Below are positions 43,179 through 51,435 of a stretch of 64,000 nt of DNA, piece by piece. Origin of the DNA: Paraburkholderia sp. NMBU_R16 (lineage in GTDB: Bacteria; Pseudomonadota; Gammaproteobacteria; Burkholderiales; Burkholderiaceae); the NCBI RefSeq assembly GCF_013282575.1, contig NZ_JAAAYE010000026.1, positions 24,806-88,805 of the forward strand, written 5' to 3'. Made by a program: the position numbers and the translations under genes. The notes below the pieces were generated by a model that did not search any database, was not told where the DNA came from, and saw only the letters and a program-made list of their open reading frames with translations. Positions within the stretch are counted from its first letter, which is position 1; every line of letters starts with the position of its first letter.

Positions 43179-44336
43179 TCAACTGTCGTTCCAGTCGCCG
43201 CCGCCCGAATCGTTGCTGCCATAATCGACGCCGCCACCGTCGTTCCAGTCGTTCGAGCCTTGACCGAAGTCGACACCGCCGTTGTCGCCCCCGGCTGCGC
43301 GACGGCGCGCTTCGTCATCGTCGACATAGACATCGCGTTCGATCACACGGTCGCGCCCGTGCGACAGTGCTTCGCCAAGCAGCACGCCCGTCAGCAAGCC
43401 GCCCATTCCGCCGCCGAAGCCGCCGCCTTGCTGGACCACGACGGTCGGCTGTTGCTGCACCGGTTGCTGCGGTGCCTGTTGCTGAAGGCGCTCGGCCTCC
43501 TGCGCATAGGGCGACGCCGGTGCGCCGGCGGCCGGTGCCGCATGGGGATCGGGCCGGCCTTCGGCGCGCGCTTTCAAGCTTTCCAGCTGACGATCGAACT
43601 CGTCGAGCCGATAGGCCGGGACGGGGTTCTTACCGCTCGACAGCGTCTCGACGAGTTCGCGCAATTGGGTTTCGGCACCTTCGACTTCGCTTGCCAGCGC
43701 CTCATGCCCCGGCGTGGCTGAAAGCCGCGTATCGAGCTTCAACGAGCGTGCCGCATTGAGGAGTTCGGTGGCCCGCTTCAATTGCGCGCGACGCTCTTCG
43801 TCGGCGCGGCCGTCTTCGGTCGTGCGCGCGCGGCGCAACGTCCAGCGCAGCACGAGCGCAATCATGACGACGAGCAGTACGATGCCAATCCACATTCCCA
43901 TGGACGGTCCGCGGTGGGCGAGGGCGCCCGGTACTGCTTGCGCCGGCGCGAAGGTGTTGGCCGCCGCGTGTTGCGCGGGTGCGGATGGTGGAATCGTCGC
44001 GTTGGCACGGTTTGCAGCCGCGCGCACGCGTGCCTCGACTTGCGCGAAGCGTGCCGGGTCCGTGAACTTCAGCTGCGGATCGAGTGTCTTGGCCTGCTCG
44101 ATCTGTGCGAGCCCATCGGCGTAGCGGCCCTCGCGGGCGAGCACTTGTCCGTACAGGTAGTGGGCGTGGGCATTGTTCGGATGGGCTTGCAGGACCTGCG
44201 TGAGCTCGGTCTCGGCCTGCTGCCAGTTACCTTGCGCCATCGCGCGCTCGACTTGCTGCGCGCTCGGTACGGCGGCGAATGCGGCACTCGCGGTCAGTGC
44301 TAGTACCGCTGCCACGACTGCGACATATTTCTTCAT
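43179..44336 (-). CDS. TPR-containing envelope protein with one membrane helix and Gly-rich tail
   Basis: A 385-residue protein. Signal peptide MKKYVAVVAAVLALTASAAFA (cleavage after AFA). Two TPR-like helical pairs follow (AQQVERAMAQGNWQQAETEL, then AHAHYLYGQVLAREGRYADGL). After an Ala/Pro linker, a membrane helix MWIGIVLLVVMIALVLRW lies near residues 147-164. The cytoplasmic part has helical segments and a Gln/Pro stretch, then GGGFGGGMGGLLTGVLLGEAL and an Asn/Asp/Gly-rich end. It follows pspA with 171 bp between, so it may belong to an envelope stress response. The exact function is unknown. Confidence 0.8.
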   Translation of the reverse strand: MKKYVAVVAAVLALTASAAFAAVPSAQQVERAMAQGNWQQAETELTQVLQAHPNNAHAHYLYGQVLAREGRYADGLAQIEQAKTLDPQLKFTDPARFAQVEARVRAAANRANATIPPSAPAQHAAANTFAPAQAVPGALAHRGPSMGMWIGIVLLVVMIALVLRWTLRRARTTEDGRADEERRAQLKRATELLNAARSLKLDTRLSATPGHEALASEVEGAETQLRELVETLSSGKNPVPAYRLDEFDRQLESLKARAEGRPDPHAAPAAGAPASPYAQEAERLQQQAPQQPVQQQPTVVVQQGGGFGGGMGGLLTGVLLGEALSHGRDRVIERDVYVDDDEARRRAAGGDNGGVDFGQGSNDWNDGGGVDYGSNDSGGGDWNDS

Positions 44337-44440
44337 GAGCTCAACCGGGCGCAGTGCGCCCGTCTCCATGCCATGGGTCCGATACCGATGCGACGGGCGC
44401 CATTTCCGCGAAGCGCGTGCGACGGCGGCTCGTTTGCCAC

Positions 44441-44472
44441 CAGGGTCTGTTTGCATATCTAAACAGACCCTG
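44441..44472 (-). other. 12-bp perfect hairpin between pspA and the TPR gene
   Basis: CAGGGTCTGTTT (44441-44452), 8-nt loop, AAACAGACCCTG (44461-44472). It lies 36 bp after the pspA stop. No T-run follows, so it may be a processing or stability structure, or a repeat element. Confidence 0.7.
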
Positions 44473-44507
44473 ATGTTTGCCATATCGGTCCTGAGCACCG
44501 CGCGTTT

Positions 44508-45188
44508 TTATTGCGCCGGCGCGTTCAACTGCTTCTTCAGCGCGGCCAGCCGCTCGTCGACAGACGGACCTTTGTCGAGGGCCGCGAGTTTGTCCTCGAG
44601 AGCCTTGCCGCTCGAGACGTCCGCCGAATTGAGGCGCGCATCCGAGCGTGCATTCGAGAGCGCGACTTTCTCTTCGAGTTTATTGAAGTCCTCGGACAGG
44701 TTCTTGCCGCCAATACCGCCCAATGCCGTCGCGGCGGTGTCCTTGGCCTGGGCGATCTGCTGCTTCGCCTGCAGGATGTTCGAACGAGAGTTCAGATCGT
44801 TGCGGCGCCCGCGCATGTCGGCAATCTGGCTTTTCAATTGCTCGACCGACGGCTCCAGCGTGGCAAGCTCGCGTGCCAGCGCATCGCGCTCGGCTTCCGC
44901 GGTGGCCTGCGCCGCTAGCGCTTCGCGCGCAAGGTCTTCGTTGCCCGATTGCAGCGCGCGTTTTGCGCCGTCTTCATACTTGCGGGCCTTTTCGGCGGCC
45001 GCATCGCGCTTGCTTTGTTGCGTGGCGACCTGCGCTTCGATTTCGATCAGCGAATTCTCGGCTTTGGCGATGCTGTCGTCGAGCTCGCGCACGATTTGAC
45101 GCGCATCGCGCGACGGATCCTGTACGGATTCAGCCGCGTCATTCAAGAGCCCCTTGACGGTGCGCGAAATAGTGTCGAATAGCGACAT
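44508..45188 (-). CDS. pspA: PspA/IM30-family phage-shock protein
   Basis: A 226-residue peripheral membrane protein of the PspA/Vipp1 family, an ESCRT-III-like helical protein that guards inner membrane integrity. The N-terminal amphipathic helix MSLFDTISRTVKGLLNDA is followed by long coiled-coil helices (REIV-type DARQIVRELDDSIAKAENSL, then AARKARKYEDGAKRAL-like segments rich in K, E, A and Q). GAGGAG precedes the ATG. No pspB/pspC or pspF is adjacent; the neighbour is a TPR membrane protein. Confidence 0.9.
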   Translation of the reverse strand: MSLFDTISRTVKGLLNDAAESVQDPSRDARQIVRELDDSIAKAENSLIEIEAQVATQQSKRDAAAEKARKYEDGAKRALQSGNEDLAREALAAQATAEAERDALARELATLEPSVEQLKSQIADMRGRRNDLNSRSNILQAKQQIAQAKDTAATALGGIGGKNLSEDFNKLEEKVALSNARSDARLNSADVSSGKALEDKLAALDKGPSVDERLAALKKQLNAPAQ

Positions 45189-45455
45189 GTAGATCTCCTC
45201 AGTTGACTCGGCGCCGAACGAAAGATACGGGTGTCCGGTTCATCCTCTACTTTACGCCGCGTTGCCGGGCCGCGGCGGCAAGCGTGCGCAGCGGATATCG
45301 GGGCGCGTGGCGGCTTTGCAAGAGCGCACGCGTGACGCGCGCCGTCCGACCCCTCGTCCGCTGGCGGATATTACAACAAGGGATCGTTAAGCCTCGCTTA
45401 AACACGGCGCGAAAACGCGGCTTGTATCAGGCCGCGGCGGGGTATGCGCCCGCCT

Positions 45456-46022
45456 TTAGGCCGGACGCGGCGTAAAACGCTTGCGCGTGCGTCGCGAGGG
45501 GCTGTCGGCCGGGTCATCGGCGGATGTTTCGGACCAGCGCGACGTCAGACGCGTGACCGTTTCGAGATCGAGTGCGGGAGGCGGTTCGCTGTCTTCCGTA
45601 CGAGCCTCCTCGACCGGCTGGCAGGCAAGCGCTTGCGCGACGGCCGCCGCAACGGGGAGCGGCCCAAGCGGTACGGCGGCGGCTTCGTCCGGTTCGCCGC
45701 CGGCCCCCATGGCCGCGGACGCGGCCGGCGTGTCGGCGGACGGCTCGCACGGCGAAATCCGATGCTGCGTGGCCGATTCCCGCGCGGGCGCCGCATCGGC
45801 GATGCGCCGAAGCGTTTCATTGAGCGAATCGGGAGCGGACGGCGCGCTCCAGCTATCCACGATCCGCGCCGCACGCACGTCGTCGGCCGTTTCCTCGAAA
45901 GCGAGCACAGCGCGGCGCACGAGTTCGCTGATGCTGATACCAAGGCTTTGTGCCTTGGTCGCCAGTGCGCGCTTTTGCGCCGGTGTCACGAAGACGGCGA
46001 TACGTTCGCTGCTCTGATTCAT
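45456..46022 (-). CDS. Ribbon-helix-helix (CopG/Arc-type) protein with long disordered tail
   Basis: A 188-residue protein. The first 50 or so residues form a ribbon-helix-helix DNA-binding unit (ERIAVFVTPAQKRALATKAQ, LGISISELVRRAVLAFEE). The remaining two thirds are Ala/Pro/Glu-rich and look disordered, ending in a basic patch SRRTRKRFTPRPA. Start ATG 46022 with AGAGAG upstream. No toxin partner is adjacent, so it is not an obvious antitoxin. It is divergent from the PBP1a gene. Confidence 0.75.
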   Translation of the reverse strand: MNQSSERIAVFVTPAQKRALATKAQSLGISISELVRRAVLAFEETADDVRAARIVDSWSAPSAPDSLNETLRRIADAAPARESATQHRISPCEPSADTPAASAAMGAGGEPDEAAAVPLGPLPVAAAVAQALACQPVEEARTEDSEPPPALDLETVTRLTSRWSETSADDPADSPSRRTRKRFTPRPA

Positions 46023-46416
46023 GGTCGGCTCTCTGGCGTAAGGAGACGGAAAGGCCGATCGGTGGCCTCGGCCCGGAACGACGGTCGGCTCTCCATCATA
46101 GAATGCCGGCCGCTGCCGCAAAATGTGCGCGCTGCGCATAATGAGTGTCCGATCAAGGACTTGAGTCGCTTGTAGGCGGCTTGTCCACAGGCCTTTCAAC
46201 ATTTTCTGTTGATAACTGGACGGCCGCTGTGCGCCAGCCAACGTGGGGAATTCTTACAAAAAAACTTCGTTGCCGGCCAGGCGATTTCATTAAAATGCGC
46301 TGTTGCGTCGCCGGGGCGCGGGCTTGGCCAGTCGCGGCACCGTTATAATTACGACTTCGAGCGCCGCCCGGCGGGCGAGCGCGCAACGGCGCGGCAAGCC
46401 GCGCTGACCATGCGTC
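46023..46416. promoter_or_regulatory. Divergent region with the mrcA promoter
   Basis: 394 bp. A perfect -10 TATAAT at 46344-46349 with a weak -35 (GGCTTG at 46321-46326, 17-bp spacer) would start transcription about 60 nt upstream of mrcA. GGTCGGCTCTC occurs twice (from 46023 and 46082). TTGTCCACA at 46181 and TGTTGATAA at 46207 resemble single DnaA boxes but nothing else suggests an origin. Confidence 0.5.
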
Positions 46417-48900
46417 ATGCCTATCATTAAACGACCCCGATCCTCCGAGTCTCCGGCCGACGGCCGACAACCTTCCCGAGTGAGTCCCGAACGCCAGCAC
46501 GGTTCGTTCGGCAGCAGCCTGCTGCTGACATTGGGCGGCCTCGTCGCAACCATTGCCGTCGTCTTCGCGCTGATCATCGGCTATGCATTGATCGTGATGG
46601 CGCCGCAATTGCCGTCGCTCGATGCGCTGACCGACTATCGCCCGAAGGTGCCATTGCGCGTCTATACGGCCGACCATGTGCTGATCGGCGAGTTCGGCGA
46701 GGAGCGGCGCTCTCTCGTGCGTTTCGCCGATATTCCCGATTCGATGAAAAAAGCCGTGCTCGCGATCGAGGACTATCGCTTCTACGAGCACGGAGGCGTG
46801 GATTTCCTCGGCATCCTGCGTGCCGGCATGGCGGATATCCTCCATGGCGGCGCATCGCAAGGCGCCAGTACGATCACGATGCAGGTGGCGCGCAACTTCT
46901 TCCTCTCGAGCGAGAAGACCTACACGCGCAAGATTTACGAAATGATGCTCGCATACAAGATCGAGCGCGCGCTGACGAAAGATCAGATCCTCGAACTCTA
47001 CATGAACCAGATCTATCTGGGCGAACGCGCGTATGGCTTCGCGGCGGCCGCCCGGGTGTATTTCGGCAAGGATCTCAAGGACATCACGCTGGCTCAGGCG
47101 GCGATGCTCGCCGGGCTGCCCAAGGCGCCCTCGGCATACAATCCGATCGTCAATCCGAAGCGCGCGAAGATCCGGCAGGAGTACATCCTCAAGCGGATGC
47201 TCGATCTGCGCTACATCACGCAGGCGCAATACGATCAGGCCATCAAGGAAGACATCCACACGAAGGCGTCCGGCAACGAATACAGCGTGCATGCGGAGTA
47301 TGTCGCCGAGATGGTGCGACAGATGATGTACGCGCAATACAAGGATGAAACGTACACCCGCGGCTTGTCGGTCGTGACGACCCTCGACTCGGCGTATCAG
47401 GACGCGGCTTACCGCGCCGTGCGCAAGGGTGTCATGGACTACGAGCGCCGGCACGGCTATCGCGGGCCGGAAGGCTTCGTCGAGTTGCCGGCCGGCCACG
47501 ACGAGCGCGACGAGGCAATCGACGACGCGCTCGCCGATCATCCGGACGACGGCGAACTGGTGGCCGGTGTCGTCACCGCAGCGAGCCCGAAGCAGCTAAC
47601 CGTGCAATTCGTCGATGGCAATACGGCCAACGTAAGCGGCGAAGGGCTGCGTTTCGCCGCGACGGCCCTGAGCGCGCGCGCCAGCGCGGCGCAGCGGATC
47701 AAGCCGGGCTCGATCGTCCGGTTGATGCCCGATGCGAAGGGCAACTGGCAGATCACGCAGTTGCCGCAGGTGGAAGGCGCGCTGGTCTCGCTCTCGCCGC
47801 AAGACGGCGCGCTCCGTGCGCTCGTCGGCGGGTTCGACTTCAACAAGAACAAGTTCAATCACGTGACGCAAGCCTGGCGTCAGCCCGGTTCGAGCTTCAA
47901 GCCGTTCATCTATTCGGCGTCGCTCGAAAAGGGCCTCGGCCCAGCGACGATCATCAACGATGCGCCGCTTTACTTCCCCCCGAGCACGCCGGGCGGGGAG
48001 GCGTGGGAGCCGAAGGACGACGATCAGCCCGACGGCCCGATGCCGATGCGCGTGGCGCTCGAGAAATCGAAGAACCTCGTCTCGATCCGGATTCTTTCCT
48101 ATATCGGTACCAAGTATGCGCAGGATTATGTGACGCAGCGCTTCGGTTTCGACGCGGACAAGACACCTCCTTACTTGCCGATGGCGCTGGGCGCGGGGCT
48201 CGTCACGCCGCTGCAGTCGGCCGCGGCCTATGCGGTGTTCGCGAACGGCGGCTATCGCGTCAATCCTTATCTGATCGCCGAAGTCGACGATGCGCACGGT
48301 CAGCCGATCTCCAAGGCGCAGCCGATCGTGGCAGGGCGGGACGCGCCGCGTACGATCAGCGCGGCCAACGCCTTCATCATGAACTCTCTGCTGCATTCGG
48401 TGGCAACGGCAGGTACCGGTGCGGGCACGAACGTCTTGCATCGCTCGGACCTCTCCGGCAAAACCGGTACGACGAACGACGCGAAAGACGGATGGTTCGC
48501 GGGTTACCAGCCGACGCTGGTCGCGGTGGCCTGGATGGGCTACGACCAACCGAAGAGTCTCGGCAGCCGCGAATTCGGTGCGCAGCTCGCTTTGCCGATC
48601 TGGGTCGACTATATGGGCCATGCGCTGAGGGGCGTACCGCAGGTGCAAATGCCGATGCCCGAAGGTGTGACGACGATCGGCGGCGAGCTTTACTACGCGG
48701 ACATGACGCCGGGCAATGGCTTCGTCGCGAGCATTGGCACAGGCGCCGAATCGGGCACCGCGCTGGCTGGCGCCGGTGCAAGTGAAGCCGTCGGCAGCAT
48801 CGGACCGGCGGGGCTCGCAGCGCCTGCGGCGCCGCCGCCCAATGTATCGTCGCAGGAGAAGAGACAGATTCTCAATCTGTTCAATGACAACCGGCCCTGA
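46417..48900 (+). CDS. mrcA: Penicillin-binding protein 1A (bifunctional peptidoglycan synthase)
   Basis: An 827-residue class A PBP. A basic N-terminus and a membrane helix near residues 33-60 lead into a GT51 glycosyltransferase domain with EDYRFYEHGGVD (catalytic Glu about 118), GASTITMQVARN and LELYMNQIYLG. An OB-like linker follows. The transpeptidase domain has active-site SSFK with Ser492, SKN in EKSKNLVS, and KTG at 682-684 (SGKTGTT). The C-terminal end is Ala/Pro-rich. It stands alone, with its own promoter, and is convergent with the threonine dehydratase-like gene. Confidence 0.96.
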   Translation: MPIIKRPRSSESPADGRQPSRVSPERQHGSFGSSLLLTLGGLVATIAVVFALIIGYALIVMAPQLPSLDALTDYRPKVPLRVYTADHVLIGEFGEERRSLVRFADIPDSMKKAVLAIEDYRFYEHGGVDFLGILRAGMADILHGGASQGASTITMQVARNFFLSSEKTYTRKIYEMMLAYKIERALTKDQILELYMNQIYLGERAYGFAAAARVYFGKDLKDITLAQAAMLAGLPKAPSAYNPIVNPKRAKIRQEYILKRMLDLRYITQAQYDQAIKEDIHTKASGNEYSVHAEYVAEMVRQMMYAQYKDETYTRGLSVVTTLDSAYQDAAYRAVRKGVMDYERRHGYRGPEGFVELPAGHDERDEAIDDALADHPDDGELVAGVVTAASPKQLTVQFVDGNTANVSGEGLRFAATALSARASAAQRIKPGSIVRLMPDAKGNWQITQLPQVEGALVSLSPQDGALRALVGGFDFNKNKFNHVTQAWRQPGSSFKPFIYSASLEKGLGPATIINDAPLYFPPSTPGGEAWEPKDDDQPDGPMPMRVALEKSKNLVSIRILSYIGTKYAQDYVTQRFGFDADKTPPYLPMALGAGLVTPLQSAAAYAVFANGGYRVNPYLIAEVDDAHGQPISKAQPIVAGRDAPRTISAANAFIMNSLLHSVATAGTGAGTNVLHRSDLSGKTGTTNDAKDGWFAGYQPTLVAVAWMGYDQPKSLGSREFGAQLALPIWVDYMGHALRGVPQVQMPMPEGVTTIGGELYYADMTPGNGFVASIGTGAESGTALAGAGASEAVGSIGPAGLAAPAAPPPNVSSQEKRQILNLFNDNRP

Positions 48901-48916
48901 GCGGCCGCTCTCGCGC

Positions 48917-48945
48917 CGGATGCGATGGGCGGCTCCTCGCATCCG
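48917..48945. terminator. Bidirectional hairpin between convergent genes
   Basis: CGGATGCGA (48917-48925), 11-nt loop, TCGCATCCG (48937-48945): a perfect 9-bp stem in the 84 bp between mrcA and the convergent dehydratase-like gene. No T-run on either side, so it is a weak or Rho-assisted terminator at best. Confidence 0.5.
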
Positions 48946-48984
48946 CCTCGCGCGATCGATTACCGGAATGGCCCGGGAGGCCCG

Positions 48985-50004
48985 CTAAGCCGACGCGCGC
49001 GCCCGTTCCAGATGGGCGGACAACGTGACCGGGTCGGTATTCGTCCCGCACAAGATGACGCCGACGCGCTTGCCTTGCAGGGTTTCGCGCAGCGGCCCCA
49101 AGAGCGCCGCCGTTGCCGCGGCGCATGCAGGCTCGACAGCCAGCTTGAGCTGCATGAACAGCTTAAGCATCGCCGCGCGCAGCTCATCGTCCGAGACGGT
49201 GACGATACGATCGATGTGGCGCCGGCACAGCTCGTAGCTATATTGCTCGGTGTGCGGCGCCATCAGGGAATCGGCGATGGTGTGCATCGCGCCCATTTTC
49301 ACGGTGTGATTGGCGGCGAAACTGCGCGACATGGCGTCGGCGCCCTCCGGTTCGACACCGAACACATGCACGCGCGGATTGGCGAGACGCAATGCGGTCG
49401 AGACGCCGGCCGCCAGCCCGCCGCCGCCGATGGGGACGATCACCGCATCGAGATCGGGCGTCTGCGTCGCCCATTCGTAGCCGAGCGTTGCCGTGCCGAG
49501 CACCGTGCGATAGCCATTGAACGGGTGAACGAAGAAGCGGCCTTCCTCCGCTTCGATTCGGCGCACGACATCGAATGCTTCGGCCGGCGAGTCGGCCATG
49601 ACGACCTCGGCCCGGTACTGCTTGCACAGCGCGATGCGCGCGGGACTCGCCGTGCGGAACATCACCACCTTCGCGCTCGTACCGAGCCGCATGGCCGCAT
49701 AGGCGACCGCCGCGGCATGATTGCCGCCCGATACGCACGTCACGCCGACGCTGCGCTGCGATGCGTCGAGCGCGAGCAGATTCGTGAACGCGCCTCTTAC
49801 CTTGAAGCTGCCGCTCGACTGCAGCAATTCGAATTTGAAATTGATGTGCGTGCCTTCGAGCGTCGGAAAGTCATGCCGTTCGAAGACTGGCGTTCGCACG
49901 ACCCAAGGCGTGAGCGCGAAATGCTGCGACGCGATGGCGTCCAGCGTGGGAACCGGCTCGGCGTCGATCGTATGGTCGGTATGCTGCGATGAAGCGGTGG
50001 ACAT
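48985..50004 (-). CDS. PLP-dependent threonine/serine dehydratase family protein
   Basis: A 339-residue fold-type II PLP enzyme. The PLP lysine is in SSGSFKVRGA near residue 66, SGGNHAAAVAYAA follows near 92 and the phosphate-binding loop PIGGGGLAAG is near 178. There is no regulatory ACT domain, so it is of the catabolic or serine racemase/threo-3-hydroxyaspartate type rather than IlvA. ATG 50004 is chosen; a TTG at 50028 would add eight residues. Likely reaction: deamination of threonine or serine, or of a related hydroxyamino acid. Confidence 0.87.
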   Translation of the reverse strand: MSTASSQHTDHTIDAEPVPTLDAIASQHFALTPWVVRTPVFERHDFPTLEGTHINFKFELLQSSGSFKVRGAFTNLLALDASQRSVGVTCVSGGNHAAAVAYAAMRLGTSAKVVMFRTASPARIALCKQYRAEVVMADSPAEAFDVVRRIEAEEGRFFVHPFNGYRTVLGTATLGYEWATQTPDLDAVIVPIGGGGLAAGVSTALRLANPRVHVFGVEPEGADAMSRSFAANHTVKMGAMHTIADSLMAPHTEQYSYELCRRHIDRIVTVSDDELRAAMLKLFMQLKLAVEPACAAATAALLGPLRETLQGKRVGVILCGTNTDPVTLSAHLERARASA

Positions 50005-50042
50005 GAGCGAAGCCGCCGTAAAGGACAAGTGAGGGACCCGCG

Positions 50043-51317
50043 CTACTGTTGCTGCTGTTGCGTATCGATCGACATGCTGCGAATGAATTTGCGCAAGAAG
50101 CTTTCACAGGCGTCGAGCTGCGCGAGTTCCACATACTCGTTCGGCTTGTGCGCCTGCTCGATGTCGCCCGGCCCGCAGACGACGCTCGGCACGCCGGCCA
50201 GCGCGAACAGCCCCGCCTCCGTGCCATAGGCGACCTTGCGCGTATCGCGATCGCCCGTCAACGCGCGCACGAGCTGCGTGATCGCCGCCTGCTCGGTGGC
50301 GTCGAGACCTGGCGCCGCGGCGATTCGCGTGAACTCGATCGCGGCGTTCGGATGCTCGCGCCGCATCTGCGGCAGCAGCGTTTCGTTCGCGTAGCGCTCG
50401 ATGCGCGCGAATACGACGGCCGGATCGAGCGTCGGCAGGTTGCGAAACTCGAAGGCGAAGCGGCACTCGGCCGGCACCGTGTTGATCGCATTGCCGCCTT
50501 CGATCGTGCTCGTCTGCGCCGTGGTGAACGGCACGTCGTAGCTCGTATCGAACGGGCCGTCGCGCCGCATTTGGTCGGCCACGTCGCGAATGTGGCAAAT
50601 GAGGCGGGCCGCATATTCGATCGCGTTGAGGCCTTTGGGCGTCAACGACGAATGGGCGGCGTGACCGCGCACGCAGCAGCGATACGCATTGATGCCTTTG
50701 TGCGCCACGATCGGACGCATGCTGGTGGGCTCGCCCACGATGCAGCCGTCCGGCTTGATGCCGCGCTTTTGCAGATCCGCGATCATCAGCGGCGCACCGG
50801 CACAGCCGATTTCCTCGTCGAACGAGAAAGCCAGGTGAATCGGCTTCGCGAGCCGTGCCGATTGCATCTCGGGCACGAGCGCGAGCGCCGCGCCGATGAA
50901 GCCCTTCATGTCGCAGGTGCCGCGGCCGTACAGCCGGCCGTCGCGTATCTCGGGCGAAAACGGATCGCTGTCCCACTGTTGTCCATCGACGGGCACGACG
51001 TCCGTGTGGCCGGACAGCACGACGCCACCTTGCGTCGAACCGTCGTGCGCGGGGATCGTGGCGAACAGGTTGGCCCATTCGCCGCGCTCGCCGCGCGCAT
51101 CGCGCGTCAGCAGTGAAGAAATGCCTCGTGCCGCCAACGATTCGCACACGAGTTCGATCAGTTCGATATTCGGTACACGGCTTGTCGTATCGATCGACAC
51201 GAGCCGTTCGACCCATTGCAAACTGAGTGGAACCGGTGAAGCGGAGGAGGGGGCCGAAGCCGGCGAGGGGGGAGAGGACGTGGAGGATCGGTGCGCCGTT
51301 TCAGCGTCTTGCGACAT
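50043..51317 (-). CDS. argE: Acetylornithine deacetylase ArgE
   Basis: A 424-residue M20 zinc peptidase that releases ornithine from N-acetylornithine in arginine synthesis. Metal and catalytic motifs: SGHTDVVPVDGQQW near residue 103, GRGTCDMKGFIGAALA near 132, SFDEEIGCAGAP near 167, GEPTSMRPIVAHKG near 196 and an HAAHSSLTPKGLNA dimerisation block. An N-terminal Ser/Pro-rich head of about 30 residues and a C-terminal poly-Gln end (STQQQQQ) are unusual. GGAG precedes ATG 51317; the longer upstream reading is not used. Confidence 0.92.
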   Translation of the reverse strand: MSQDAETAHRSSTSSPPSPASAPSSASPVPLSLQWVERLVSIDTTSRVPNIELIELVCESLAARGISSLLTRDARGERGEWANLFATIPAHDGSTQGGVVLSGHTDVVPVDGQQWDSDPFSPEIRDGRLYGRGTCDMKGFIGAALALVPEMQSARLAKPIHLAFSFDEEIGCAGAPLMIADLQKRGIKPDGCIVGEPTSMRPIVAHKGINAYRCCVRGHAAHSSLTPKGLNAIEYAARLICHIRDVADQMRRDGPFDTSYDVPFTTAQTSTIEGGNAINTVPAECRFAFEFRNLPTLDPAVVFARIERYANETLLPQMRREHPNAAIEFTRIAAAPGLDATEQAAITQLVRALTGDRDTRKVAYGTEAGLFALAGVPSVVCGPGDIEQAHKPNEYVELAQLDACESFLRKFIRSMSIDTQQQQQ

Positions 51318-51435
51318 GACAAGCTCCAGCTCGAGAGTGCCTCCGATCATACCGAAAAACCGCGTGCAACCCAAATAGTGCGAGCGACAAGAGCATGCTG
51401 CGGTGCCGCAATCGAGCGCCGCGGCATGCTTTTTT

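Noticed and set aside
45456..46022. Ribbon-helix-helix gene as an antitoxin
   Set aside because: No small toxin-like gene is adjacent and the long disordered tail is atypical.
46181..46215. Two DnaA-box-like sequences
   Set aside because: Only two imperfect boxes, with no AT-rich unwinding region, dnaA, dnaN or par genes nearby, so no replication origin is called.
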